A stretch of DNA of 64,000 nt from Ornithodoros turicata (lineage: Eukaryota; Arthropoda; Arachnida; Ixodida; Argasidae), in assembly GCF_037126465.1 (NCBI RefSeq), contig NC_088207.1, forward strand, positions 40,732,143-40,796,142. The letters are read 5' to 3'. The translations under genes were made by a program, and so were the position numbers. Shown piece by piece: positions 32,482 to 45,400 of the stretch; the stretch's first letter is position 1, and every line of letters starts with the position of its first letter. Below the pieces are notes generated by a model. The model did not search any database. It was not told where the DNA came from and worked only from the letters and a program-made list of their open reading frames with translations.

Positions 32482-33170
32482 TAGTCAACTCTCGTTTGTC
32501 CAGGCTTCACTTATTCGGATCCCCGCACTACCCGGACACAAAACGTGCCGACAGATTCCAGTCCATGCAATTTGCCTTCATTTATCCAGGCTTCAGTTAC
32601 CAGATTCAGACAAAACATTGTAGGAACCTCCCAGGGAAAATACCCAACAACCTCCTCCACTTATTCAATCTTGGGTAGGAGTCGGCGTGTGATCTACATT
32701 TTAACGAGCGGGAGCGACGACCGTAAGGAAGTGCCACGTGGTGACCGGTCCAGTCATTTGACGCCATGGCCAAAGATTGTTCAGTAGCTTTCCACAGTGT
32801 CCTCGGTCATGAATGCCCCCCCGTCAGTCAAAACTTCGAAGTGTATGGATCAGCATGGCCAGCAAAGCTGCAATATGCATGTACATGAAGATACGAGACA
32901 TTTGGGAGTGGGCAAGAACAGCACTTGACCTGGATGTCCCAAGGCACACCGTGGCAGACATTGTAAGTCATTCGAAAACGTGGACCCTGGCAACGAAAAC
33001 GTCAATGCCGTATGAGAGCATGCAAGAAGAAAAGACAAGCTAGAAGTGGCCCTGCAGACATGGTTTGGAGACGTTTGAAGTCGCGGAGTACCAGCCAACA
33101 ACATGATGCTTATCGAAAAGGTGAAGGGTCTTTTTGCTGTCAACTGAACTATTTTCGAGCGCTTTCGATA
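32482..33170 (+). pseudogene. Tigger/pogo element 5' fragment with transposase N-terminus
   Basis: The left end resembles a Tigger terminus (TAGTCAACTCTCGTTTGTCC, with TATCCAGGCTTCAG repeated). From about 32815 the frame reads SKLRSVWISMASKAAICMYM and DLDVPRHTVADIVSHSKTW, the HTH of pogo-type transposases. After frame breaks come LEVALQTWFGDV and NMMLIEKVKGLF, the CENP-B-type second HTH. The DDE domain and the right terminus are missing. This is a 3'-truncated dead copy between the two host genes. Confidence 0.75.
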
Positions 33171-33415
33171 CTGTGGTGTTTTAGTCTCTGACGGGAATGC
33201 GTAGATGCAGCAGGAGGCTTCTGCATATGTGCCTTGCTTCTACTTGAGTTTATCTATATTCAGTTTCATTATTCTTCCCTAGAATCAAAGGACCTTGAGA
33301 TTGGACACAGAAGGTAGGGCAGAAAGCACTCTACGATCGTTTGTGTGCAATCAAAAATGTGACTAGATTCTAACCTTAAGTAACCATAAGGTAACCTGAG
33401 ATGTGTACATGCAAA

Positions 33416-33462
33416 TTTATTGGCACTTCGCACTGATGGCAGCAGGATGCAAGGCTTTTATT
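33416..33462 (-). promoter_or_regulatory. Candidate polyadenylation signals of the TRAF-type gene
   Basis: Two AATAAA hexamers on the minus strand (33457-33462 and 33416-33421) lie about 290-330 bp beyond the stop codon at 33749-33751. Position and sequence fit a 3' end; there is no other support. Confidence 0.4.
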
Positions 33463-33748
33463 CTCTGCACCACCTAAATTATTTTAAACAACTCTTCGAC
33501 AGCACACCCTGAAGTCTGCTCCGATCAACGAACCTTATCTCATCAAAGTATACATCTTCATTCAGCAAGATGTAGCATACTGAAGCAGCCTGTTCAAGAT
33601 GAGTGCAACTGCGAAGATCACTTCATGATGTCATAATGCAAGTTATGGTGTCACCCTGTTGAAAGATGAACAAACTATCGGCATATATTAACAATATGCT
33701 TGGCACTCCTCTCTTCCTTGATTTCAATAGATCTTACCAGAAGTGACG

Positions 33749-36499
33749 TCAAATTCTCTCATGCGGGCAAGCTGCTTCTGAGGTTGCTTTGTCATCAGTT
33801 TCTTTCTTCTGGGTGGACGCCCAGGTACTCCTGTATTTACTCAAAAAAGATGGTCTAAAGAACTGTGGGGCAGAGTGCCCTGCAGGCATAACTGGTGTTC
33901 CATCGGCGTTTGTCCGGCTATTGTATTGCTGGGTAGTTAGAAAGACAAAATGTGAAATATGCATTGAGCCAAGAAAATTGTAAATAATATTACCTTCACA
34001 CGGCAAGCAGAAGGAGGAAGTATTTCCTTCCCTTCCCCTGTTTCCTTTGGAGCTGCTGCTGATGTTTTATCATCAGTTTCTTCCTTATGGGTGGATGCGG
34101 TCATGTAACTACTCAGGTATCTACTCGGGTAAGATGGTTTGGAGGATTGTGGGGCAGAGTGCCCTGCAGGCATAACTGGTGTTCCATCAACGTTTGTCCG
34201 ACTGTTGTACTGCTGGGTAGTTAGAAAGAGAAAGTGTGAGATATGCATTTAGCCAACAAAACTGTAAATATTATTACCTTCACACTACAAGTAGAAGAAG
34301 GCAGTAAATCTTTCCTTTCCCTTTTGTCCCTTGGAGTAAATGCTCTCTTGTTATGTAGCCAGCAGCCGAATGGTGCCGGTTTGACATGGTGATGATCACC
34401 AGACAGTTGACTTTGGATGACCTCTGTGCTTTCTGCATCTACATTGCCAGAGTTCTCATCATATGTTTGGTTGTGCTGAAAAAAAAAGTTAGGTGGCTTA
34501 GTAGTTCTATTCAAAATAGAGCTATGCAAATTCTAGCTAATTGCATGAAGCAATCTCAGTTATGCTCCAGCTTTCCAGAAGTAATCGCCGCATGCTTGCT
34601 GTATTTAACTCTTCCTGCTAGAAAAAAGTGTGGACACTTCCTCCTCTTGCCTCTCATTTCACATGAGTTCTTTTTCTTTTTTTTTTTGCGACAGTAAGGC
34701 AAGCGGGGCTAAAGCAGCACTTTCACAATTTTTTTTTTTTTTCGGCTATTTCTGTTGCTATACTGTGCATAGTTTTTAGTACTGTGCATATCTGTCCCTT
34801 CTATGTTGTTCCAGCCTCAGAACATCAGTTTATCTCTTATATCCATAGTTTTTGTTCGGTCTGCGGTTGCCCGTGGAGGACTTATTTCTGTAAAAAAAAT
34901 AAAAAAGCTAGGTTTGTGTGGCAATTATCAAAGGCTAATTGAAAAAAAAAATTTCCTCAATTAAAAATTGTCCAAAGCCTTCCTAAATTGCGGCAAAAGT
35001 TTCCAGAAGGTAATTGCCGAAAGTCCCACAATCCCCCGGCGAGTACATCGCCAGTTAGAATTTTTTGATCACTTTAGGTGAAACACCCTGTACTAAATGG
35101 TACTCTTGCATCGGAGAGTTCCTACCTCAGTTGCTTTATGTTCAGCTTCTTCCTTACAAGTCGATCCCCATGTGCCCAAATGAGAGGGCTGTTCGGAAGC
35201 CTGTGGTAACATGGGCCTGGGAGACGCAGCTGGCATTCCATGCAGGAGAGTCTTGTTATCGTAGTCCTGACGAGGCAACTAACAAGGAAAGTGTTAGACA
35301 TACCTTGCAGTGTCGTAACACCAAAGCTATAAACATTACCTCCCCCAGTTCCGTTTTGCAAGTTGAAGCAGAAAGAAAGTCCTTCCCTCCTCCTAGTGCT
35401 TCCTCAGGAGCACACGCTTTCACATCATCGAAGCGGTTACTAGGCGGTGCCCCTTGGACCTGGTGATAGTCACCATATAATTCAGTTCTGATTCTCCCTT
35501 GTGTGCTTTGTGTGTTTGCACTGCCAGAGTTCCCATCCAAGTTTGGCTGTTGCTGAAAACAAGGTTAAACAAGGTGAAAATTGCCGGTTCTCCATTACCA
35601 AGAATTGTCACTACATAACCACTATAAAGGTCCACTTTAGTAAAGAAGGTATTATGTAGACAATCTCCCTTTATCTCGTAGATTTTTAAATGTTCTAGCC
35701 AATAACCTGCCATTTCAGAAACAGAAATAATTGCTATTTTGAGCTTATTGATTTGAATGTCATGCATTTGTGATACATTTCGTATTGGCATGATAGGACA
35801 CTTCTGCATGATCTTGTGCATGAATTAGGATAATTAATATCTTAATGTGGAGGTCTGTAGGGCAGTGTACCCCGCAGACGTAACCACCAGGGGGTGCGGT
35901 CCGCACCGGGTGAAGCGACGGAAGGGGTGACGCGCTGCACCAATACTGCCTCTTCCTCCCGTTCTCTGCGGCACGGTGACGCCAAAAAACAACATGAGGA
36001 GCCTTCTACGAGGCACATTATTATTTTTTTCTTAGTGTGGTGTAATATGTTTATTTATCGTGAATCGCCTGTTACGGAAAGGGATCTGTTAATGGGGCAT
36101 GGGGTGGGGTTTTTTTTTTTGGGGGGGGGGGGGTGCAAAGAGCCCTCGCACCGGGTGACGCGTACCCTAGCGACGCCACTGGGTGTAACTGGTGTTCCAT
36201 CAAAGTACGGCCTTTTGTTGTATTGGTGGGTGGGTGAGAGAGTAAGTGTGAGATATACATTGAGCCACCAAAACTGTAAATATTATTACCTTTGACCATT
36301 TCACACTGCTAGCAGATGAAAAAAGTAAGTCTTCCCCATCCCCTGTTTCCTTTGGAGTACATGCTTTCTTGTCATCTAGCCAGCTGCTGTGCTGTGCCTC
36401 CTCTTTGACATGGTAATCATCACCAGACCGTTGACTTGGGATGATCTCTATGCTTTCTACATCTGCATCACCAGAGTTTTCATCATACGTTGGGTTGTG
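33749..36499 (-). CDS. Tail exon array: alternating duplicated exons and terminal exon
   Basis: Six exons of two repeated types. Type 1 begins (H/Q)(N/Q)x(T/N)(Y/L)D(E/G)NSG: 36499-36290, 35552-35340 and 34475-34278. Type 2 begins QYNSRTN(V/A)DGTPVMPAG or DYDNKTLLHGMPAA: 35266-35126, 34212-33994 and 33928-33749. Exon 34212-33994 joins a type 2 start to a type 1-like end (APKETGEGKEILPPSA). The last exon ends ACPHERI then TGA at 33749-33751. Flanking intron words also repeat (AACTGTAAATATTATTACCT). Further decayed remains lie at 35848-35884 plus 36182-36225. Confidence 0.75.
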
Positions 36500-39400
36500 C
36501 TGAATGAAAAGATAGCAGCTAGGTTAGTAGTTCTCTTCAAAACAGGTTCATGCAAATTCCAGCCAATTACATGAGGTTATCTCAATTATCCTCCACCTTT
36601 TCAGAAGTAATCACGTACAGCATGCTTGCTGTGTTTAACTCTTCCCCTTAGAGTGCAGAAAGAAGCGCCTGAAACATCAAGCTAATCACGACATACCTGC
36701 AGCAAGGACCATTGGTAAAGCCTATCCTGAGCAGGTTTCATGGAGGTTTATGGAGGTATTATGGAGGTTAATTCACAAGCAGAATGGGGGAACATTGTAT
36801 CGGTACTCGATTCGCGAATCAAATAGTACTTCGAGTGATTGGTATTTGATTCGAATTCGAGAACTCAAATATCCGCACACCCCTAAAAAATAAGGGATTC
36901 AGTGAAATTCTGTGCCAAACGAAGGATTCCGAATTCTGCGAAATTTCACTGAATCACGGAAAACCGAGGGCCTTAGCAATAACCCATGCTGTGAAGGAAG
37001 CTCATTACTTTGAAACGGGTTACTAAACATTCTCCTGCAGCAGGGCGCAGCAGAGTTATTCTGCATAGGAGCGCTCACCATTCTTACCTGAGAAGGACTG
37101 TGCTGTACGTTATGGGCATACCAACTGCCATCTTTACTGGATGGGTATTCAGTACACTCTGCAGCACTTGGAGCTACATTGTTATGCTGTAGACGCTGAG
37201 GACACTGGTCCAAGTCATCCATGAGCAAACATTCACCATGTAAGACATTACTTGCGACTCGTTCTATGCTTGATGTATAGCAGAAGGAATCCGTGGCACT
37301 TGAATCCTGTTGGCAGATGTAGCGGACCACACTTCAAAGATTTGCCTAAGCTTTCAAATCATGACAAAAGTGCTTCCATAATTTTTGGAAATAAAAAAAG
37401 CTTGGCTTCACTTTGATGTAAGTCTTCTTGATTGAAGTCAGTGTGGCAATTCATAACATCTCTTAAAATTCCAACGCAGATAATTACATGATACCAAATG
37501 CTTTGTGGTGTATAAGATTAATTAAGAATGGGTTAATTAATAAACAATTAATTAATAAAGAGGTGGGCTAATTAATTAACCCACCTCACAGGCCCTTAGA
37601 ATAGGCAAGAAAGAGAATGCCAGAAAATATCTCAGTACTTTTTGTTTATCATCAGATGTTGGCCAAAAATGTTACAATAACTGTCAGTCAATGTGCTTTC
37701 TGTGTGTCCACTCGTACATTTAAACTGGAAAATGTTTGAGCTCATATGAAGCTAGACCAGCGGGTATGCACATGACAAGTCAAAAAGGACACAACTAGGC
37801 CAAATTTCATTCTTCACCTGGACAATACAACATTCTACAGCATTTTGTTAATACTGCGGAACCATCAAATCCTCACCGGTGAAACCATTTCGTCAGTATG
37901 GCTTTGCTCCACTTCGTGATGGTGCTCGCTGTCATCTCGGCTGCAGTTTATATCAGCAGAACTCTTATCAATAATCTCCTGAGCATGTGACAGAGTTGGA
38001 CTCTGCTTTACCATCTCTGGCACAGGAATGCCTGAATAACCTGCATTTTCTGAGTGTATCACGTCATAGCTGGATAGATGGGTGTCTGACAAAACTTCCC
38101 AAAGTGATGATGGCCCAGCAGGACTGACATATGTATCGTCCTTGAGGTCATGTTGGTTCCTCAGCTAGAAGAAGAATATATACGTATATTCCTTTTTTTA
38201 CATATCTATACCAAATGGATTGCTGCATAAAGTAAATATATTATCATCAACAACATGCTGAGAAGGAAGACACTGCATAACATTTACACAGTGTCACATA
38301 AGTCATGATGAAAGCAGTAAAATTCACAAGAAAAGGACAAACGTAAATTAACACGCACACTGACTGCCCGCCGAACAATTTTACTTCCTTACACCCCTCT
38401 GGTATTTATTGCACAGAAAGGTACTCTGCTTCCCTGTCTGATAATAACATTTTCCATACTGACACACATGTTTGCCCTCTTCTTTCATCCCTCTCTCTCC
38501 CTTTGTACCTTCCCCATGTTTTATCGAAGACCCCTTTGCACCCACATCATCTGGTGTGCAGAAACATGTTCATTCTTAACATTCCTATGTTCTTTCAAAC
38601 GACTATTTAAACATCTCCCCGTCTGGCCAATGTGCCTTCTACCACAGTTCAACAGAATCTCATACACCCAGTAGCACATTCCGCATCGGCTTCTACATGA
38701 TTGGTTCTGCACTTGGTGCTCTTGGCCTCTTTGTTGATGATCAGTGGTAAAGATGACAGCTTCTTACCCCCCACAATCTTGACTTGGTGTCTGCATGCCG
38801 TTTTCATTAAACAATGTGACATATACCATGTCACGGTGTAGGGAATCACTACAATCCCTTTCAGGGGCAAGTGGGGGCTTAGTGAATTTTAGCACTTTTA
38901 TCACTCATGAATGACTATATTACCAACAAGCTGGAAGAGGTGTGTGGAAGGAAGTGTTGAACCAAGCAGAGCAATTTTGGGAAGTCATGCTTTCATCTTT
39001 GCGAGTCTCACAGTGCGACACATGATTTCTGTCACTAACATTAAAACTTACTCATTCCGCTCCTGCACCAAACGATGAATGAGTGTTTCATATCGTATCA
39101 AGAAATAGTTTTTCTGTCATTATGGACCGGGGAACTTCAGTTCATGTGGACAAAGTAGTTGGATCATCAAAGTCACTTTACTCAAAGAAAATGCGTAACG
39201 TCGAGAAAGTACCCGAAGACGAATGAAGCTGGTACGAGAGAAGCCCAACCATGTGCACTACAGGGAAGTGCCCTGGTAAAGTTCTGCATGAATACTGTAC
39301 TGTAGGTCAATATAGTAACTGCTGACAGATTTGTACAAAATGGAGAAAATTTGCTATTACTTAATTAGTCAATAACTATAGGACTGGTACAATATTACAT

Positions 39401-42400
39401 TGAGCATTCAGTGTCACATACTATATGGCTTGTAATATTTAAGTGCATCATGTGTAGGACAAGCTTGCTAGAATGCATCTCACCTCTTCCTCTTCCTCTT
39501 GCGATGGCTCAGCTTCGTCAATTTTCTGAGTTTCATTCCTATTTGGTTTGCTGAAGAGTGCAGATTGCGAGTCTAAGCAGCCCTCTGTGAAGGCTTGATT
39601 AAGTGGAGTAGCCAAGGCTCTCTAAAGTGAAACATATGATATGGAGCTGTTTAAGTTACTGTATATAGTATAAGGATGTAATTAGGTGACATCTTCAGTT
39701 ACATGACTCTGAACATAATTAATTTATAATCTAGTCAATACTTTGGGACTGGTACAATATTACATTGAGCATACGGTGTCACAGTATGTGGCTTGTGATA
39801 TTTAAGTGCATCGTGTGTTAGGACTTAGGACAAGGGTTGGTTACCAGAAATAGAAATGTTAAACGTACAAATTCAGCAGCAAACACGAATGGAAACGGAA
39901 ACAAAATTCAAGCCCGGAAACGTTAAAGGAAACTGAATTCACATATGCAATTCCCCTACCTTTCCTCTTAATATGCATATAATAATACTTTTAATTCCTT
40001 CGTACCTAGGACAAGCGTGGAGTGGAACAATATTTTTAATTTGTTCATACCTAGAACAAGGGTAGAGTTGAACCACCTTCTATCATCATATTTTGGATGA
40101 ATGCTGATATGTTCCATCGAATTATAACTATAACCACCAATCCCCACTGTAGTGCTTTGCCTTGAGGGTATTAATAAATAAACAGATAAATGTGCATGTC
40201 TTAGTATTATCTCATGTAGATCTCATGAGTCATCAGATTGAAGGCTTTGCAAATCAGTCATGCAGAGAGGTTCCAGCGGGGAGCTCACAAGCGTCGTAAA
40301 TAATCCGATCCAATCCGATCCACACGAAACCTGAATGCCGTAAGCTCGCAACTAACTTTTGGCTGTGCTCGAGTTTGTACCAAAATTGTGCCAGGGTGTT
40401 ACAACAACGGCAGGCTGTGTCCACCACGGCGACCACCATGCCAAGCTGTGCCAAGACAAATGTCTGCACAGTTCCCTGTGAAGTCTGCCCCAGATGCACA
40501 GCCCCCTGGTGCCTGAGTCTGCGCAGAGTATGAATGGCCGGGGAAGACCACAGATGTCTTGAGGTGGTGATAGGGTCAGGAACACAAAACACAAGTAGAC
40601 AGGACTAGACTACCTACCACCACCTCAAGGTCAAGGAAATGATACCATCAACATTTTTACACCAGCTTGCTTGATGCTCTGCTCGACGTCTTCTGTGTTT
40701 TTCTACTTCAAGTACCACATAGAAAGCATGGTTCGTTAACGGAAACGGAAACGTTATAAATGCCCAAATTCTGCAAGAAACGATAATAGAAACGGAAACA
40801 ATAATCCGCTTAGGAAATGGATGCTGAAAATGGCCTTGAAACGCGGTAACGGAAACAAGAAATTGAATTTCTTAGGTACCGGAAGCAGGAACTGAAAAAT
40901 TATTAGTTTCGGTAACAAACCCTGGTTAGGGCAAACCTGCTAGAATGTGTCTTACCTCTTCCTCTTGCGACGGCTCAGCTTCATCAATTTTCTGAGTTGC
41001 ATTCCTATTTTGTTTGCTCAAGGGTACAAATTGGAAGCCTAAGAAGCTCTCTGTGAAGGCTTGATTGACTGGAGTAGCCAAGGCTCTCTGAAGTGAAACA
41101 TATTATAGAGCTGTTTAAATTGCTCAAAGGACATAATTAGGTGACAGCTTCACTTCCATGGCTCTAACATAATTAATTTGCACAGAAAGTTAGTGCTAAT
41201 TATTTGAAAGTAAAGTGAAATAAGTGGTTGAATTCAACCACTTATGCTAGCCTAGCTTATCTGGGATGAACATGAATGCGACCTGCTGCATCACATAGCT
41301 TTGAGAATACCTACAAGGTAGAGCTCTAACAGGGTGTTGAAATGCTCCTGCGCTGATTGAGGTAGTTTCCTCACATTCATCATGATCTGTAACAGAGCAA
41401 CATATTGACATTAAATGCATTTTGCCTGGAGAACACCGGTTAATTGTCTTCTCTAGAAAAGCTTCAAGCGTTCCCAGGCGTGCTTGCACAAGTGTTGAGA
41501 AGTTCCTCAGTGCCATCCTCAGTGGCTTTGCCAGTGCTCTACGCACAAGTGTGTTGAGGGTGGTAGCGTGTGACCGAAGCTACTGAGGAAGCCCCTCAGC
41601 ATTCGTGCAAGCAGGCCCTAGTTCGGTCATACAACTTTGAGCAGTACTGCACCTACCTTTCTCTGCAATGCACCTTGCACAAAATCTTCTCCAGACATTT
41701 GAAAGTGACTGGTCTGCACTTCTGCATCTACCTTTAATACAGTACTTTGATTACACAATTATTCATATAAAACAGTACTAATTGCACACTTTGATCCAGC
41801 TTGCTTATTAATATGCCAGGCTTTAGAGAGGGCAGAGAAAACAATGTGTTGCCTGCAAAGGTGTAATACTTTACAACTAGTACCTTTTTGCTGGTAGAGG
41901 ACACTTCGCACTTCATCGCAACCGCCTCCTCCTCCCCCAGCTTCTTCTCAGTCTCCTCCTGTGACCAATAATAATCTCTACGTTGCCACAATGATCTCAT
42001 CAACACATTCAAGATCATTTGTGATATATGACAAGTTTATCATTATGTTGTTAATAGACCTCTACCGAAGAAACGTCACAGTGACGTATTCATGATGTTG
42101 GTAAACATAGCGAAACCAAAACAGCACAGACGGAGAACATCGCTGTTTCACAAAGCCGTATTCCTTCACGAAGGTCAGGGGTCGCTTCTTTGTATTAGTG
42201 ACGCACACAAATGAGGTCACGTTTTTAGTCGATTGGGCGTCTTCATTCGCGTTCCCGGCCCACCGCGGAAAGAAAAGAGGGCTCCATCCAAGGGTTGGTT
42301 GCATCCTCTCGAAAGTCAACGTCGTAAGCCTGTTGCGGCATGTGGTTTGTTATTACGACTTAGTTTGTGCTTGCTTTGTATAGACAGACCACATGCCCTT

Positions 42401-45400
42401 CAGGCTACAGAAGATGGAAGAGCCTGGTAGCCATCTTTAGAAAGGGCTACTGAAAAGATGGAGTGACCAGTAGTAGTGGAGCAGAACAATGTCATACAAC
42501 TAATAATATGTAAGTACAACTAATACAACTAATAATATTGCATAAAAACCTTATGAAAAACTATACAGTCAAACTCCTTTATAGCGAACACCTTTTTAAC
42601 GAAAATACCACTACAGCAAATTTTTTTGCTGTCCCGCTGGAGCCCTATAGGTCCTATAATGGACATCCTTTTTAACGAAAATACCTTCACCGCAAATTTT
42701 TTTTGCTGTCCCCTGAGTTTCGTTGTAAAGGAGTTTGACTGTATTTAAACATAGCTTCCTTGTGACCTATTGATTTTTCTGCTATAGTAGTTCCAGTCTA
42801 CCAATTTGGCGGTGCTGTAGCACCGCCGTCGACTTCATTTGTTTGTAAACAGGGAGAGGTCTATTACTGAAGTCCCACTTTCAGGCTTCAAAATTCACAA
42901 CGAGGAACTTGCGGCTAGAGATGCCATCAAACAAATATGTAGCCGATACACTACAAAAAACAGGTTACAACAACAGGTGTGTCCTTACATGATATGTATC
43001 ATTTTCTGACACACAGGAGGGGTTACATGCCTCTGCAGGTGGTTCTGGTACAGCAGTCACTATGTCATCCTCATGGACCACCACTGCAGAGCTGACCTGC
43101 CAGCAAGACAGGAACGTATGAGCACATTGTGAAAAGCTGGAGACTAGAATGTGTGTATGTAATCGTGTGACATGATGCACTTTATGATGCACACACTAAA
43201 GTACACAACAACATTGTTTGTGCATATATGCAGGGGCATGGTGACAGGGGTTGCTTACGTGGCTTAAATACCTTTTACACTGCTGTTTCATAGAATCTGC
43301 TGTCTTATACAGGGTGTTACCCTATAAAAGTGCTCGCCAATTACTCAATGCAGGCGGTACAATGTGCTGCCTACGTGTAAAACTCATAAGGACATTCCAT
43401 CATGGTAAATATGGAAGTGATTGAACACCGTCACGCAAAGTTATAGCGCAAAACGCGAGGTTCCCGTAGTCAAAACAGCCAAGATGGCGCCTCTCAGTAA
43501 GCAGACGACATCCCTTTTGGGTGCCGTTTGCCGAGTACGTCGGCAGTTTTCGTTGCTCACATTGCTTACTTCTGAGCAAAATACGACAGTTACATGAAAG
43601 CGAAATGAAAACTACAGTTCCATCCAGCTGGCAGGATATGCGACACGTCGTCGTCTGGGGAGCAGCATGTCAAGTGCATCTTCTCAACGCCGCCATCTTG
43701 ATTGTCTTGACTACGGGAATTGCACGTTTTGAGTTATAACTTCGTGCTGCGGCGCTCAATCACTTCGAAATTTACAAACATTAAATGTCCTTATGAGCTC
43801 TATATGAAGATCGCACAATGTGCCACCTGCATTGAGTAATTGGCGAGTACGGCATGGCATACTGGTATGGTATACGGCATGGTATACTTTTATAGGGTAA
43901 CACCCTGTACATCTCTTACTCCAGGTATACACGCACCTTATCTGTAGCACCTGCATCGACCTGCTTTTCCACATCAACATTTCCAGTGCACTGGTAGTCA
44001 TGGATTGCAAACTTCATCCTCAAAACGCTTCGGTTGCACTTTGGACAGATTTCCGCTTGTTTTCCACAAACTTTTTTGTGTTCCTAGAAAAAGAAACAGA
44101 AAACTGGTGATTTGCAGGGTATTCTGTAAGGCCCAAGTTGTAACGTTATTGCGTTACTCGATGCAAAAAGCGACTCAACACTTCAGCTGTGTTGTCAGTG
44201 AAAAGCCCCGACGATTGCTCGGGGCTTAAATCCATTCATCTATGTTGTTGTTGTTGTTGTAAGATTGTAAGGCCCTGGTTTTCTGCTGTGGCAAATTCAA
44301 AATTCCGCGATTTTCTGCGGCAAAGAGTCAACGACTGCTTGAAGCAGTAAACACTACATTTTCTTGGATAGTGTGGGAACAAAAAATATATTATAAATAT
44401 CAGCATTACATGATATCTTGTGTTCTCCCCTGACAGCGAATGTGGTCTGTTCATAAGTTCAAGCAAAGTTCATAGGAATTGACAAAAGCTTTATCGTATA
44501 ATAGATGCTAGGTTCGGAACAAGCACTGCCATTCCGTTCTGAAACCCAATTAATGTATTTACTCGCATAGTTTGCGCACTTTCTCCCCAAAAGGGTCGTA
44601 AAAGTTGGGGTGCGCAAATTGCCCCTGAAAGTTCGTTACGATATTCAAACGACGCAAAGTTTCAAAATTTTAGCATGGCGGTCATATAAGCTCTCGCGGT
44701 AGAGTTGATATTGACATCAGTGCATTGCGCAAGCACGAAAGAAGCACCCAAATACTGCGCAACCGCCGACGGTTGGGAGGCAAAACGCCGGCCCACTACC
44801 GTTCATATACCGGTGAAATACGTAGGGAGGGACGCTGCTGGAAGACTCCGGTAGTCGCACTTCACAACCGAAAGTGCGCTACGTTTGCAAGGTTTGTCCA
44901 GCGTTTCTTTCCCCGTTTTGTAGTTGGTTTTGTAGACGCGCGTGCCATATATCTGCGCACGAAAACGCGTGTGCGCAAATTATGCGATTTTTTTGTGTGT
45001 CATTTTTACTGCTAAACTAGGGGAATGCAAAATACGCGAGCAAATGTGTCAAAGGGTCGCTGTACATTGGAGCAGTTGAGTTATTTGATGCTCTTTTGCG
45101 TAATCGTGCAATACTACTCCTGAGACGCTGCACGTCATAGTAACAGTCCACACTGCACCAATCGCGTCCTTCGTTCCAATCGGATTTCCGCGAAATTCGA
45201 CGCAAAGCGAAGGATTGCGCGAAACTTCGCAGAATCTCGGAATCGCGGAAAACCCTGGGCCTTACAGTAATATGTGACATACTTTGAGGCAGGGTTGGCA
45301 CGCACCAGTAAACACAGATATGGATGCTGTCTGTCCATCTGTGTTCCCCGTTACATTTCTTTTAATGTGTGAACAATACACCAACACACACACTATATAC

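Larger units (their letters stand above)
39378..41200. repeat. Tandem duplication containing a coding exon
   Basis: The segment 39378-39743 (intron start GGACTGGTACAATATTACAT, exon 39484-39621, then AACATAATTAATTT) recurs as 39744-39832 plus 40926 to about 41175. An hAT-like element has split the second copy. The duplication explains the two RALATP exons. Confidence 0.75.

Noticed and set aside
41247..41546. Minus-strand frame with RALAKPLRMALRNFSTLVQA, resembling a coiled-coil exon
   Set aside because: Its first part lies in the arm of the fold-back MITE at 41468-41623. Only a different frame at 41315-41386 has good splice sites in phase.
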